DNA from: Xestospongia muta
Taxonomy: Eukaryota; Porifera; Demospongiae; Haplosclerida; Petrosiidae
Assembly (NCBI GenBank): GCA_963693285.1
Contig: OY848930.1
Location: 5,270,001-5,334,000, forward strand
Direction of reading: 5' to 3'
Length of the DNA: 64,000 nt
How positions within the stretch are numbered: the first letter of the stretch is position 1; each line of letters opens with the position of its first letter. Position numbers and translations under genes: made by a program. The notes beneath the pieces are model-generated. The model ran no database searches. It worked only from the letters and a program-made list of their open reading frames with translations, and was not told the DNA's origin. Shown in pieces: positions 26,134 through 38,156 of this stretch.

Positions 26134-27619
26134 ATGACAAGTACTGCAACAGCAGCGGGTTTAGTAATATTGGACCATTTCTTGAGAAGATGGATATTGC
26201 CATTGTTACTGTTAGCCGGTGAGATATGATAGTCACATGATATCACGTGATTTCCTTCTTATTTTCTAGCATCTCTGCTCAGATATAACCTTTTTTCATT
26301 TGCATATCTCATTTTTTTCCTGGTAAGTGTGATAGTAGCAGGACCACGATTAAAAAGCCAAAGAGGTCAGTTTATAACCATTATTTAATAATTAGCCACA
26401 CCCCTCTAATTAGTAATCTGTATTGTGTTCCTGTTTATTGTGGTGGTTGCCTCTGCACTCTTTACATTAACACAACTTGGTTTTCAGATCGCCATAGCAA
26501 CTGGTTTCAAATTAGAGCCATGTAAGTTGCATTATAATGATAATATGATGTCACTATGATATCATATAGGTGAAACACTGGAAGTTGTTTTGCGCCAAAT
26601 TGGATTAATTCTATTTACAGTCCCACCAGTGGACATTGTTCGACATATTGTACCTGATGTTGTTATTCTTCTAGTGTCCAGTGTTACTGTGGGTGTGGCC
26701 ATCAAAATAGCGTTATTACATGGAGAAGATGACACCATACCCTCTGAAAGACAGACCCCCGAACAACAGAATATTGAAGTAAAGGAGACTCCACTTAGTG
26801 AAGCAACATCCTTATCTCGTTCTCATCAATCATCTCATCAGGAGTTTAATAAACTACCATCGTGGGTGTTACTAGTTTACGATGTCTTAATATTTTTCTT
26901 GTTGTTCCTCTCTGGGGTAGCTGTACCATCACTAACTAGTTTGTTTTATTTCTCTTTCTTTCTTCTCTTGAGTTTGTTATGGAGCTTACATCTTCACCGT
27001 TTGTTTGTGATAAGATGGTTGAGATGTCTTACTTTGATATATAGCGGTCTCCATATCCTAATACTGTATCTTTATCAGTTACAATCTGCGCAACTTTTAA
27101 TACCAATATCACCTACTGACACTACTAATAGTCTTTTAGCTAGGTATGGATAGATGGATGGACAAAAGATGGATAGATGGATGGATGGATATATAGATGG
27201 ATGGATGGATAGATGGATGGATATATAGATGGATGGATGGATAGATGGATGGATATATAGATGGCAGACTGATGGATGGATGAATGAATTATTTTATTTT
27301 AAAATGGATGTATTTTTATAGATTGTTTGGTCTCACTCCAATTATTGAAACTACTTGTAGTCGTCCAACTGAACTACTTGTGTGGGAAGCCACACCTACT
27401 ACTTTTCTCATTAACCCTTGGTCTCTTATTGGTCTCTACTGGATACTGGGAATAGATTGTCAACTCTGGCTTACCACACCAGTAAGTGTATCTGTCTGTC
27501 TGTCATCTGACTGACTGTCTGTCTGACTAATCGTCTGTTTGACTTGTCTGACTGACTGTCTGTCTGTCTGACTGTCTGTTTGTCTGTCTGTCTAACTGAC
27601 TGTTTGTCTGTCTGACTGA

Positions 27620-27665
<46 letters not shown>

Positions 27666-30413
27666 GACTGACTGACTGACTGTTTTATTTATTGGTTCTT
27701 TTTAAAATTTATTTTGAAAAGAACAAGATGTATAATAACTAGTATGTGATAATAAAAATAGAATATTGTCCTAGCATGAAATAAAGAGAGATACATTGCA
27801 GCATATTATTAGCCTATAGTAAGTTAATGATTTTAGTTCGATTTATTGAGCATTTATTTCTGAGCAAGTTTCTTCAGGTCATCTCTAACATATAAATCCA
27901 TAAATTCTCCAAGTGTATTGAAGTTCCAGTATTGTTGTCCAGCGGTAATGTCCCAACAGTGAGTCTCGTCTTCTCTGGGGTCTAGCATCTCTCCAGAACT
28001 CTCTCCAGAACCTGCTCCATTGTCATCATCAGGAGAAGCTTGTTTGTGTATTATCTGATCAAGAAGATCTTTGAGTTTTGACATGAAGCTTATTGAGTCC
28101 TTCATATCGATACAAATCCTCATATCAGAACCGACCTTTTCCTTCAAGTCGCTACACTCTGCATCATAAACTAATTTGGTATAATTATAAAAATCATTTA
28201 ACCAGATACGATCTTGTTTAAGGAGAGTGAGAGCAGTATCATTGTTGTTGGGATAACGTGGTTCAATGAAACAAGTGAAAGTGACATTAACTATTGTCTT
28301 GTTAAGTCGTGAGGCAATATCAAAAGCATTTTGAGCAGTATATACTGCTTGTTGTATCGCTTGTGTAATGATGTTCATGGGAGCTGTTTTAATAGTAGGT
28401 TTGGCGGATGTTGGTATAGGACTAGTGGAGACAAATGATCCCAGGAAGAGGATGAGTAAAAGAGTGCTGTAATAGAGTGCCATCTTGATTGGAGTTTCTT
28501 GACTTGAATTTTTTTAGAATATGTTGTATCTTTTGTGAATGCTTCATAGCTAGCTTGATTCTTTATATACAATTTCTTCTCTGCCATTCTGATCGGAACT
28601 GAACTTCTGTCTGCCGTTGGGAGTTAGATGGGGACAGTCTGTACCAGGTAAAGGTCCTTGGGTTGGTTCCCTTTGTACCAGGTGCTGATGACGATAAAGA
28701 GATTCATCGTGTTCATTTTTTCTAAGTCTTGCATCTGGTGTCACTTGTTCAGCACTAGGCACTGACTAACTTTGAACTAGACACTCCCCTTTTTTAAATA
28801 GACTCTAAATCCTAATATCAATAGATGATGTAATCTATGAATATTTAGTAAGGTTATAATGAGACAATAAACATATGAATATTGTTATGTTTAATATAGA
28901 GTCTATGAATATTGTTAATAAGTTATAAATATTATTAAATTCATCTACTTCTCCTAATTGTTTGTTAAGTTACTAACAAAATGATGTCAACTATTTATAA
29001 TGTACCAGTCTGTATCTTGACATCCATTAGTTCTTGATTATCGTAACAATAATTGACTTGAACATTAGTCAATTTTATTGATATATTTATAATTCTATTG
29101 TTTCCTAATAGAAATCATTATGGATTAAATACAAGACGTACTTTCTCCCTGCTCTCAAGTATATGGGTGATGTGGGTGGGGCTAAGTTAGAACCATCATC
29201 ATCACCAGTACGATATGGATCAGTAGAAGCCACACCCACTGCTATCATTGAAACATCTCTATCTGATGAGGTTCATAATGCATCCATTACTCATTATGTG
29301 TCCATTACTTACTGTACTATTCATCTATTTGTCTACCATTCATCCATTAGGGACCACAAGAAGATGGTGCAAGTGATATCGAAGATGAGAGGAAGAGTGC
29401 ATTAAGGAAATATGGACGTGAGAAGTTGATCCATTTATGGAAAATGTTCTCAATCCGTGTCATTGAAATATGGTCCATTATAATGAGAGTGAACTATATC
29501 TTTGCTATTATAGCTATGATGGTAAGTAATGGATATATATTGTGTATTAATGGATGTATAAATGGATATTAATGGATATATGTTTGAGTTAATGGATATA
29601 TAACTGGACATATTTTAATAGAGTATTATTTCATTATTAGGTATGGAGTGTCCTCTATCCATCGTGGTTAGCATTAGTCCTCCTCCTGTGGGCGTCGACT
29701 ATATGGTTAATCCCTCGTATTAGTCCTAAACAATCCTTGTATTGGACATCACCTATTTTATTGTTATATTCTCTAAGTCTCGTGTTACTGCAATATACTC
29801 ACAGTCTTAATCTGACTAATAGTGAACTGAGTTGGAGCTTAGCATTTGGTCCTGAGTGTGTTAGTAAATCTTCTCCCCACTTAGAGAACTGTCGAAGTGC
29901 TGTTGTGGGTATCAAAGTAAGGCAATATGTGTCCATTTTTTATTGATCTGTCCATTTTAGAGTCTTTTAATGTTGGTGTTTTGTGCTTCTGTTCGAGAGT
30001 TTATCAAAGACCTCAAAGCAATTAGAAGTAGGCAGAGTGATGGGCGTGACCAAACAGATCAAGGTGATGACAATAGAGATCATCCTTTATTAGGAGTAGT
30101 TGAGGAAGGTATTGAAAGTCATATGACTGCCATGTGATGAACAGTCTAATAGTCATGTGATTTATCATGTATGTCATGTGATATTTTATTCTCTCAATTA
30201 GCTACTGATACAAATGCAGAGACTTCCAATACTACAACATTGTTGTATATGCAGTTAAAATTATTGTTGACTAGTTACTGGATTCTTGTGGTAGTACTGG
30301 CATTTGTGTTAGTGATCTTAGCAGGAGAACCATCAATTTTAAAAAGCGTTTATTTGGTCTTCTTTTTTGTGTTTTTACTTTTATATCAGGTATGTGACTA
30401 GACAATTTGATAT

Positions 30414-30453
<40 letters not shown>

Positions 30454-33400
30454 ATTTCCAAAAGCTGGTGGCAATATCTTAATTATCCATTATGGATGAT
30501 GTTAGTGTGTTATGCTACTCTTCATCTCATTTTAGTATACACATTTCCATTTCCAACTATTAACAATCTTTGGATGAAAGCATATGAATCTTCAGATATT
30601 ATGAGTTCAAGAAATATATCATCAACTGATCTGTATGTAGGATGGATGGATGGATGGATGGATGGATGGATGGATTGATGGATGGATGGATGGACCGACG
30701 GACAGACAAACAAATGATGTCTGATACAACATCATGTCAACTTATAATGTTTTTTTTTCTTTTCAGATTTGAAAGTATTGGTTTTCTTGAATACAATGAC
30801 CTTGACACAGGACCACGATCAATTTTTGCTGTCCTTGCTCCTCTTGCCCTCTTTATTGCTGTGTTAGCATTACAATTACGCTACTTTACTCCTAAACCAC
30901 ACCCACAAACACAGGAATCAGAACTAAGCATCGGACATGTTCTTACCAGATTTGCTAATGCTGTCTCTATTGTTGATATTGATTTCAAACAATTAGAAGA
31001 TGAGATTGAACAAAAACGAGATCAGAAAACAGTTAGTGCTATCAATGAGGATAGTCTAGTGATTAAAGGAAAGAGTAAAACCCTAACATTGTATCGGGTA
31101 ATTATGTATTTGTTGGTCAAAGTGCGTCAGTTTTTAGTTGGTCTGTGGCATTTATTATGGAGGTTTTTTGAGCTACATACTCACAAACTTGCAATCATTT
31201 GTCTCTTTGTTGTCTGTATCTATGAAATTAGCATCGCTTACTTTCCAGTAATTCTGTTTATATTAATTGCCACACCCCTTCCTATTTTTAATTGGATTGG
31301 ATATCCTGTTATGACAGTCTATCTTGGTATGTTATCGCTGGGAAAGTTTCTATTTCAGTTGCCGTTAATAAAAGAATTTATGTTTGGAAATGAATGCGAT
31401 GTAAGTATTAATGGATAGATAGATAAGATAAATTGATGGATGGATGGATGAATGGACTGGTGAATGGATGTATGGTGAGTGTGATGGATGAATGGGTGGA
31501 TAAATGGATGGACAACAAATCAATCATTCTATATGTACATATAAACAATATATTTCTTTATAGAATACTACAATAGAGGATGTTAGTAATCTCAAAGGTC
31601 AAATATTTCATTATTCCTTTTCTCCTTCAAACAATGACAGTAGTTGGATAGGGTTAAATAAAGCCAGTCATAATCCACATGGTTATATTGCTGTGAGTAT
31701 AACCCTATAATAATTACAATTAATTAATGGAATACTTTAGGGACCTATGTTAGTGTCATTGTTATTTTGTTTATGGTACTCTGCTAAAAGACATCAGGTA
31801 TTTATTTAATAACTTTTAATAACTTGTAATTATAACTGTTAATAATAGGCATATTATTATCGGAGTAAAGGTATTGTTATTGAAAGATGGGACGTGGGAA
31901 GTCTATTTCTAAGTACGGACTTGGAACGAGTCCATACATCATGGATTGAGGCTGGAAAATTTCTGATAAATCATGCATTTGAAAAGTATGGAGTTGAAGT
32001 AAGTCATTAGTTGTTGTGGTATCTGATATCTCTCTCTCTCTCACTCACTAGATATGTTGGATCATGCAGGCTATACTGATAGCTGCTCGTATTGATGTAT
32101 ATGGTATATTATATGGTGTTCTTTTGCTGGCTATGTTGGTCATACCTCGAAGATTTCTAGTATATTCTTGGATTGGTTTTGTTGTTGTTCATGGCACCTT
32201 GTTAGTAGTACAATATCTCATGTTATTAGGGTTACCTCCTAGTGTATTGTGTGAAAAAGGTATGAATAAATGGATAGTGGATGGATGGATAGATGGATGG
32301 TTAAATGGATGAGTTAATAGATGTATGAATGGACATATTAATAATCAAATAATATCAACAAAGGGACATACCCTTTTACAGAACTATGAGTTAGGGGAAA
32401 TCCCATTTTCATAAGTCACTTACCTTAATTTTCCCTTGGAAAGTCCCTGGTACTTATTATTACTTATAGATTATCCCTGGGACATAACATTTCCTATTTC
32501 AAGTTATGGTATTCAATTGGAACGTTGGTTGTACATACCACATGAAGGAGCTGATATTTTGAATAAATGGCTACTTTATGGTAAGTCATGAATATCATTA
32601 ACTCTATGAATATTAATATTATTTTTTCTTAGCTGATCTTGTTGGTTATATTTTATTGTGTTTACAATTGAAATATTTTTTTCGTAATCCACTCAAATTT
32701 AAAAGGGAGGACGATTCTGTGTTACCCAATATGTATGATGCCAACTACTGGATTGATTACATCAAGGTATGTGGGTGGAGTTTTAATATGGTAACATAAG
32801 TTTCTAATTATAGATTATAATTTTTCAATATTTCTTTTGGTTTGCATTATTCATCATATTTGTAACTGGTGCCATTCGATTGAGTATATTTGGACTGATC
32901 TATCTTGTACTTTGTTTCTGGTTCTTATATCGTGGATCCAACCTCTTAACAGATCCTCGTAAAACACGAATTAAGTGGTCAGAAAATAATAAATGGATAG
33001 ATAAATGGACAGATGGATGGATAAATAGATAGATGAATGGACAGATGGATGGATAAATAGATAGATGAAGGACAGATGGATGGATAAATAGATAGATGAA
33101 TGGACAGACATATTCTCTTTATAATAGGTGGACAATTCTACGATATATAACATTTACAATTTTATTTCTGCGTATTGTAATTCAAGTAAGTATATATTAT
33201 TCCTATAGATTTGTATGTATTCATTTTATGTGTCCATATTGTTATTATCTGTCCATTAGATAATGGGTTGTATATTTGAAGAACAAGTTAAAGGTGCTAC
33301 TAACTGTTTCTTTATTGGTCTATTCAATATCCGTTGTGCTAGATCAAGTTATTATGGTAAGAATGGACAAATGGATATAAGAAATGGATGCATACACTGT

Positions 33401-36400
33401 CTAATGACATATTTTATATTCAGGTGTTCTTCCATCTTTGGAATGTGATAATGGGAGTGAGACCAACACTGGTTTGTGGTTTGATGTCTTCAGTTTTGCT
33501 GTGATCACTGTCCAAATACTCCTCATGGACACTGAATATGCTGATCAAGTACAAAATAGAATACTTGAAAAAGAAAACGATGCTGTTAAGTAAGAGCTCT
33601 TTATCCATCCACACACACATCCTTTATATCTCTACTAGTTTTGCTGAGATTATGAGGGAAGTATTAAGAGATAAACAACTTGCTATGCAACAAGAACATG
33701 ATAACAATTTAAAGGAATTAGAGAAGAGGTATATAGTTCATAATATGTATGTATTGTTAATGATATGTTTAGAGCTGAACAACTTGAGGTTACTAAAGGA
33801 AAGATAGCACATTTATTACATGCAGGAAGTAAGTCTATTTCCAGTCAAAGCAGTTATGATTTCCAGTTTTTTTCCAGCTCGTATTCCTCCAGAGTACATT
33901 AGTCAATCTCCTGTTAAAACTCGAGTTAGTACCAGTATATCTCCTCCGCCCACACATTTAGATGAGGACACGCCCACTGAAGGAGAGGATCATTTTGTTG
34001 TTGTGGATGATGAGGCTGCTAAAATTGAAACTGAAACTAGCAAGTTAAAAAAGGCGTGCCAATTCCTGTGGGGGGTGTGGCTTGAAGTAGTGGACTATAT
34101 AATACAGTGGTTTGAAGTTAACAGTGCTAATTATGTTGAGGTTGTCAAACGTCTAAAGAGAGCTCGATCTCAATCTGGTAAGGATGTGTTGTTAACAGAT
34201 ACAATGCCTCCTCTAGAAGAAAAAGCCACACCTACATCTGATCACGTGAGCTCAGATGAGATACATTCAGATGAACAGATCAAAGAAGAAATAGTTCGCA
34301 AAAAGGAGAAAAGATCGAGTCATCATCTCACGGGAGCTAGTGCCCACTTTGATCAAACAAGTGATAATTTAATAACAGCATTACAGGTGCTACCCTCGGA
34401 TCTTGAGGAAGAGAAAGCTAATGAAGTGGGCTCAGTTCTTTACAGAGTCACTTCTCAATATTCTGAACGTCCAAAGCGTTTTCTGTACGCCTTGTATTAT
34501 TGGATGTTGTCACATTTTGAATATGTTGTCTTCTTTTTTGTTATACTTACAATTTTGAGGACAGGCAGTCTCATTTCTTTTGTCTATGCTGGAATAGTGT
34601 TTCTTTGGGGACTTCTCTCTATTCCTTGGCCATCAAAACGATTTTGGTTGGCTCTTCTTTTTTTTACAATGCTTGTGTTGATCTCAAAATATGTCTATTT
34701 GTTCTTCCTGGTCACTCATTTTGGTCATGATACTCAATATCAGTCTTTGCAGCCTGGAATACAAACAGGTGGTTTATTGTCATGGATGTTTGGAATACAG
34801 TCTGAGAATAGCTATTTTGTTAATGCTATCTTTAATTTATTACTTTTAATGTCTATTATATTTCATCGAGGTTTATTAAAGGTATGTACTGTCCATTTTA
34901 TATCCATCTATCCATTCATCAGTCTATTCATCCATTCATTCATACTTCCATCCATCCATTTAGCAACATGGTTTGTGGCAGAGTTCTAGTTCTGTTAGAA
35001 CAGAAGGAGTTAGTATCTTGTAAGTTGACTGACTTAACAAATTTAACCTTTGAACTTTGACCTTTAGTAAGGACAGTTTCAAGAGTATCTACCATTTTTT
35101 CAAGACACTTATTAATCCTGGCATTGTTGTGGGCAATAAAGATTATTATACAATGATTCTATCATGTGACGTCCTGTGCTTTATAACTATTGTATTGGGC
35201 TATTCTCAATTTACAGTAAGCTATAGGACCCTGCAATTATATCAAATAATTGTAGGGTCTGATGCTTAATATTAGGACCCTGCAATTATAACAATTAATT
35301 ATAGGGTCTGATGCTTGTAGTGTTAGGTTCTGGTAATATTGATAATATTATTATAGGTAACTGCTGGTGGTAATGATTTTGGTAATGCTGCTACGTTCAT
35401 ACAGACAAATAATGTTCCTCTGACATTTGTCATCATGTTGTTTTTACAGTTCATTTCAATGCTTGTAGACAGGTAGGTGGACTATAAATTGATATATATT
35501 GTGTTAGTACAGATGTATAATTTGTAAAATGGATATATATTATGTTATTATAGATGCATAATTTGTAAAATGGATGTATATTATGTTATTATGGACACTT
35601 ATTCCACACAGAGCAATATATCTTCGTCATTCGATACGAGCTAAACTGATATTCTACATTATCTTGTTACTTCTATGGCATATAGTACTCCTAATAATTC
35701 TACCAATTGTTACAACAAAGTATGTTATGATAACAATAGTGTATTGTTCTATTGTCTTATTCCAGAGCTTTTGTTGATAATCCTGCTGCACAGTTAATCT
35801 ATTTTTTTAAAAGCGGTTACTTTATTCTCTCAGCTCTTCAAATGATTTCAGGCTATCCTGTTCGATTATTGAAATATTTTGTAGGTTCTAGTTACTCTAC
35901 TGTAGTGGGTCTCATCTTTATGGGGTAAGTAGGTGGAGTCAATGAAGCTGTTGCCATGAGAACTTTCATTTTAGTTATCGTTTGATTCCCCTTATCCCTG
36001 AGTTACGTGAAGTAATGGATTGGGTCTTCACTAATACATCATTAACATTGATTAACTGGTTAAGAGTACAAGAAATTTGGGCACAACTTTATCAAATTAA
36101 AGTTCGAAGAGCCAGAGAAAAGGTCTGTATTAGTCCTCCATATAAATATCTATTCATCCATTGAGCTATCTGTTTATCCATATAAATATCTATTCATCCA
36201 TTGAGCTATCTGTTTATCCATATAAATATCTATTCATCCATTGAGCTATCTGTTTATCCATATAAATATCTATTCATCCATTGAGCTATCTGTTTATCCA
36301 TATAAATATCATTCATCCATTGAGCTATCTATTTATCCATATAAATATCTATTCATCCATTAGCTATCTATTTATCCATTCATTGCATTCTACATTTTTA

Positions 36401-37962
36401 GAGTTTTCCTAGAGATCTTGGCGATGAACAGAGCTTTGTTATTAAAGGTTTAATGGGCGGGGCATTGTTAGTTCTCCTTGTCTTATTAATATGGGGTCCT
36501 CTCCTAGCAATCAGTCTTGTTAATCAAGTTAGTTTACCCAACCCTCCTATAAGTGCCTCTGTACAACTACATTTAGAGGGATATCAGGTCAGACCCCTTT
36601 AATTAGCACACTAATAATGACACTTATTAAATATTTTATAGCTGCTAGAGATAAGAGCTCAAAGTTCTTTAATTAACCCACTGACCTCAGAACAATATCA
36701 AGAGCTACAGAATAAAATAACACAGACTTCGGTTAATTAATTAATTAATTTATTTATTATTATGAATGGCCTTATATAGATTAATCGTGATTTCAGAAAT
36801 CTGTTTCCACAAGATAATTTTAGACGTATAACATTTCCTGGAAATTCATCATTATTGTGGACAGTCAGTACAACCTCAGCTAACCAATTGTCCTCATTGT
36901 TGAAAAATATACTTTCTAATAATCTACTAAATGCAAATTTGATTTTCTCATGGAGTCTAACAAGGTATCTGTTCATTAAACATTGAAGTCTGTTTATCTG
37001 TTTTAGATCTCCGAGTACTGGTCTGGTGTCGTCTACTGTCACTGGTAGTGTTACTAAAAAACTTAACCAATCAAATTCATCTCTGATATTACAACAATTT
37101 ATTGATAATATTAATGGGAACAATTCTGTACCTATGTAAGTTTAATGTACCAAGAATAATGTAGACTTTGTTTTACATATTATATTTACTAGCATTCTCA
37201 ATAAACTGTATCCAGTATTTGTATTAGCACCAGCTAATGAACAATCTACCGAATATAAACAACTTTCAAGTTTGTATTAGTACATGTTATTTATTCATCC
37301 ATTTAGTTATTTATTCATCCATTTAGTCATCTATTCATCCATTCTCTTATCCATCTGTCCATTTATCTATCCATCCATCTATTTCTTTATCATATATATC
37401 CATTCATTTCAGATCTAATTGGTAACGGTTCTGCAAATTGTACTGCTCAGTTGAATCAGACAATACTAGATAATGTTACTATTAATCAATGGTGGACAAT
37501 ATTGCAAATATCGTCAATATTTGCTCAAAAAGAGGACAACGATCTTGAAATCATTGTCTACAGTGAACGTATAGCTCCGCCCATCTTTAGTTATATAACC
37601 AGCTTTGGGTAAGTGTTGTTGTAGATATAGCTTGGAGCATAATACATGTGCTTTATATGCAATTATAAAGGGGTGTGGTTCATTTTTTCTTTTTATTTAG
37701 TATTATTGGTCTCTATGTGTCAGTGGTATTGGTCATCAGTCGATTTGTACGTGGTTATATTAACTCTCTACCATTGAATCTACTTGTTGAGGAGATACCT
37801 TATCCTGACCCACTCTTAAGACTATGTGATGATATATTTACTGTCAGAGAAGTTAAAAATTTTGTGATGGAAGAAATATTGGTTGGTCGATTGATTTATA
37901 TATTTAGATCACCACAAGAATTGCTGCAATTAACAGAAAGACCAAAAGCTAAATTTGATTGA
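26134..37962 (+). CDS. PIEZO: PIEZO mechanosensitive cation channel
   Basis: Large trimeric plasma-membrane channel opened by membrane tension. The start [20 protein letters not shown] is at 26134. Many exons encode paired hydrophobic helices of the blade (for example [17 protein letters not shown] near 29500-29660). The family landmark [12 protein letters not shown] lies near 34610. The 35760-36120 exons carry ISGYPVRLL and [17 protein letters not shown], followed by the outer helix [20 protein letters not shown], an extracellular cap domain (36550-37610), the pore helix [20 protein letters not shown] and the C-terminal region [10 protein letters not shown] ... [11 protein letters not shown]. 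All align in order with vertebrate PIEZO1/2. I estimate 2,200-2,400 residues. One intron (27482-29111) is far longer than the rest and hosts an antisense gene. Many other introns are filled with GGAT, CTGT and TC repeats. Confidence 0.93.
27147..27290. repeat. (GGAT)n-rich tract in a PIEZO intron
   Basis: Imperfect GGATGGATAGATGGATATAT repeats fill the intron between two PIEZO exons. Confidence 0.8.
27494..27690. repeat. (CTGT)n / (CTGA)n microsatellite in the large PIEZO intron
   Basis: About 200 bp of CTGT, CTGA and TTGT tetranucleotides start just inside the 5' end of the intron that holds the nested gene. Confidence 0.85.
27854..28483 (-). CDS. Small secreted four-helix protein nested in a PIEZO intron
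   Basis: A single-exon, 209-residue ORF antisense to PIEZO. I do not recognise it with confidence. Residues 1-20 form a signal peptide ([20 protein letters not shown]), then a Pro/Thr-rich stretch. Four amphipathic segments follow: about 36-68, 85-116, 119-148 and 178-207. There are four cysteines (71, 110, 124, 176), enough for two disulfides, and N-glycosylation sequons at Asn61, Asn66, Asn81 and Asn100. An acidic linker with Ser-Gly pairs ([14 protein letters not shown], about 152-165) resembles a glycosaminoglycan attachment site. The last helix, [16 protein letters not shown] followed by DDLKKL, is reminiscent of helix D of CNTF/IL-6-type cytokines (inference only). The stop TAA is followed within 10 bases by AATAAA, and a TATA-like TATTTAAA lies about 310 bp upstream of the ATG, so it looks like an intact gene rather than a chance ORF. 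Confidence 0.75.
   Translation of the reverse strand: MALYYSTLLLILFLGSFVSTSPIPTSAKPTIKTAPMNIITQAIQQAVYTAQNAFDIASRLNKTIVNVTFTCFIEPRYPNNNDTALTLLKQDRIWLNDFYNYTKLVYDAECSDLKEKVGSDMRICIDMKDSISFMSKLKDLLDQIIHKQASPDDDNGAGSGESSGEMLDPREDETHCWDITAGQQYWNFNTLGEFMDLYVRDDLKKLAQK
28484..28805 (-). promoter_or_regulatory. Putative promoter and 5' UTR of the nested secreted gene
   Basis: Upstream of the ATG at 28483 lies about 310 bp of higher GC content than the surrounding intron. At its far end (28789-28801) is a TATA-like TATTTAAAAAAG on the minus strand. No upstream coding exon is convincing; the longest minus frame here opens with GTG and ends before the gene. Confidence 0.3.
30417..30452. repeat. (TC)n tract forming the polypyrimidine tract of a PIEZO intron
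   Basis: About 17 TC units end directly at CAG|ATTTCC, so the microsatellite is the acceptor's pyrimidine tract. Confidence 0.8.
30641..30702. repeat. (GGAT)n microsatellite in a PIEZO intron
   Basis: About twelve GGAT units with few interruptions, just after the exon that ends near 30635. Confidence 0.85.
32990..33118. repeat. About 32-bp minisatellite in a PIEZO intron
   Basis: Three to four copies of GATGGATAAATAGATAGATG followed by AATGGACA fill the intron before the acceptor near 33128. Confidence 0.8.
35226..35315. repeat. Two tandem fold-back units in a PIEZO intron
   Basis: Two adjacent units of about 45 bp each read AGGACCCTGCAATTATA ... ATAATTGTAGGGTCT-GATGCTT. Inside each unit the two arms are inverted repeats (GACCCTGCAATTAT against ATAATTGTAGGGTC, one mismatch), so each can form a hairpin. 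Confidence 0.75.
36136..36380. repeat. 40-bp minisatellite (about 6 copies) in a PIEZO intron
   Basis: The unit TCCATATAAATATCTATTCA followed by TCCATTGAGCTATCTGTTTA is repeated about six times. The first four copies are identical; the last two differ by small changes. Confidence 0.9.
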
Positions 37963-38156
37963 ACAAACTAAATAAACCACTTTTCAATTCATAAAAATCC
38001 CATTTGTTGTTATATAGTTGTCATAATGTTTTCAGTCCATGTATTTATAAATAATTAAAATAGCACATGTGGCCCCACCCTTTTTCAGAGGAGGTGTGGT
38101 TTGCCCACGTGTTTTGTTCAAGACAAAGCAATAATAGAGGTATATACCTGTATGCT

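Noticed and set aside
28550..28762. Minus-strand ORF upstream of the nested secreted gene
   Set aside because: It begins with GTG, overlaps the presumed 5' UTR, is hydrophilic low complexity and is not joined in frame to the secreted protein.
30121..30175. Palindromic TCATGTGA / TCACATGA words near 30130 and elsewhere
   Set aside because: They recur (for example near 19640, 40293, 46015, 53325), but without consistent position relative to genes, so I could not separate them from background.
36136..36380. Regularly spaced repeats resembling a CRISPR array
   Set aside because: The 40-bp units are directly contiguous with no unique spacers, and they lie in a eukaryotic intron; this is a minisatellite.
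36737..37123. Minus-strand ORF of 128 codons
   Set aside because: It is antisense to PIEZO cap-domain exons that splice in frame on the plus strand; no signal peptide or family match.
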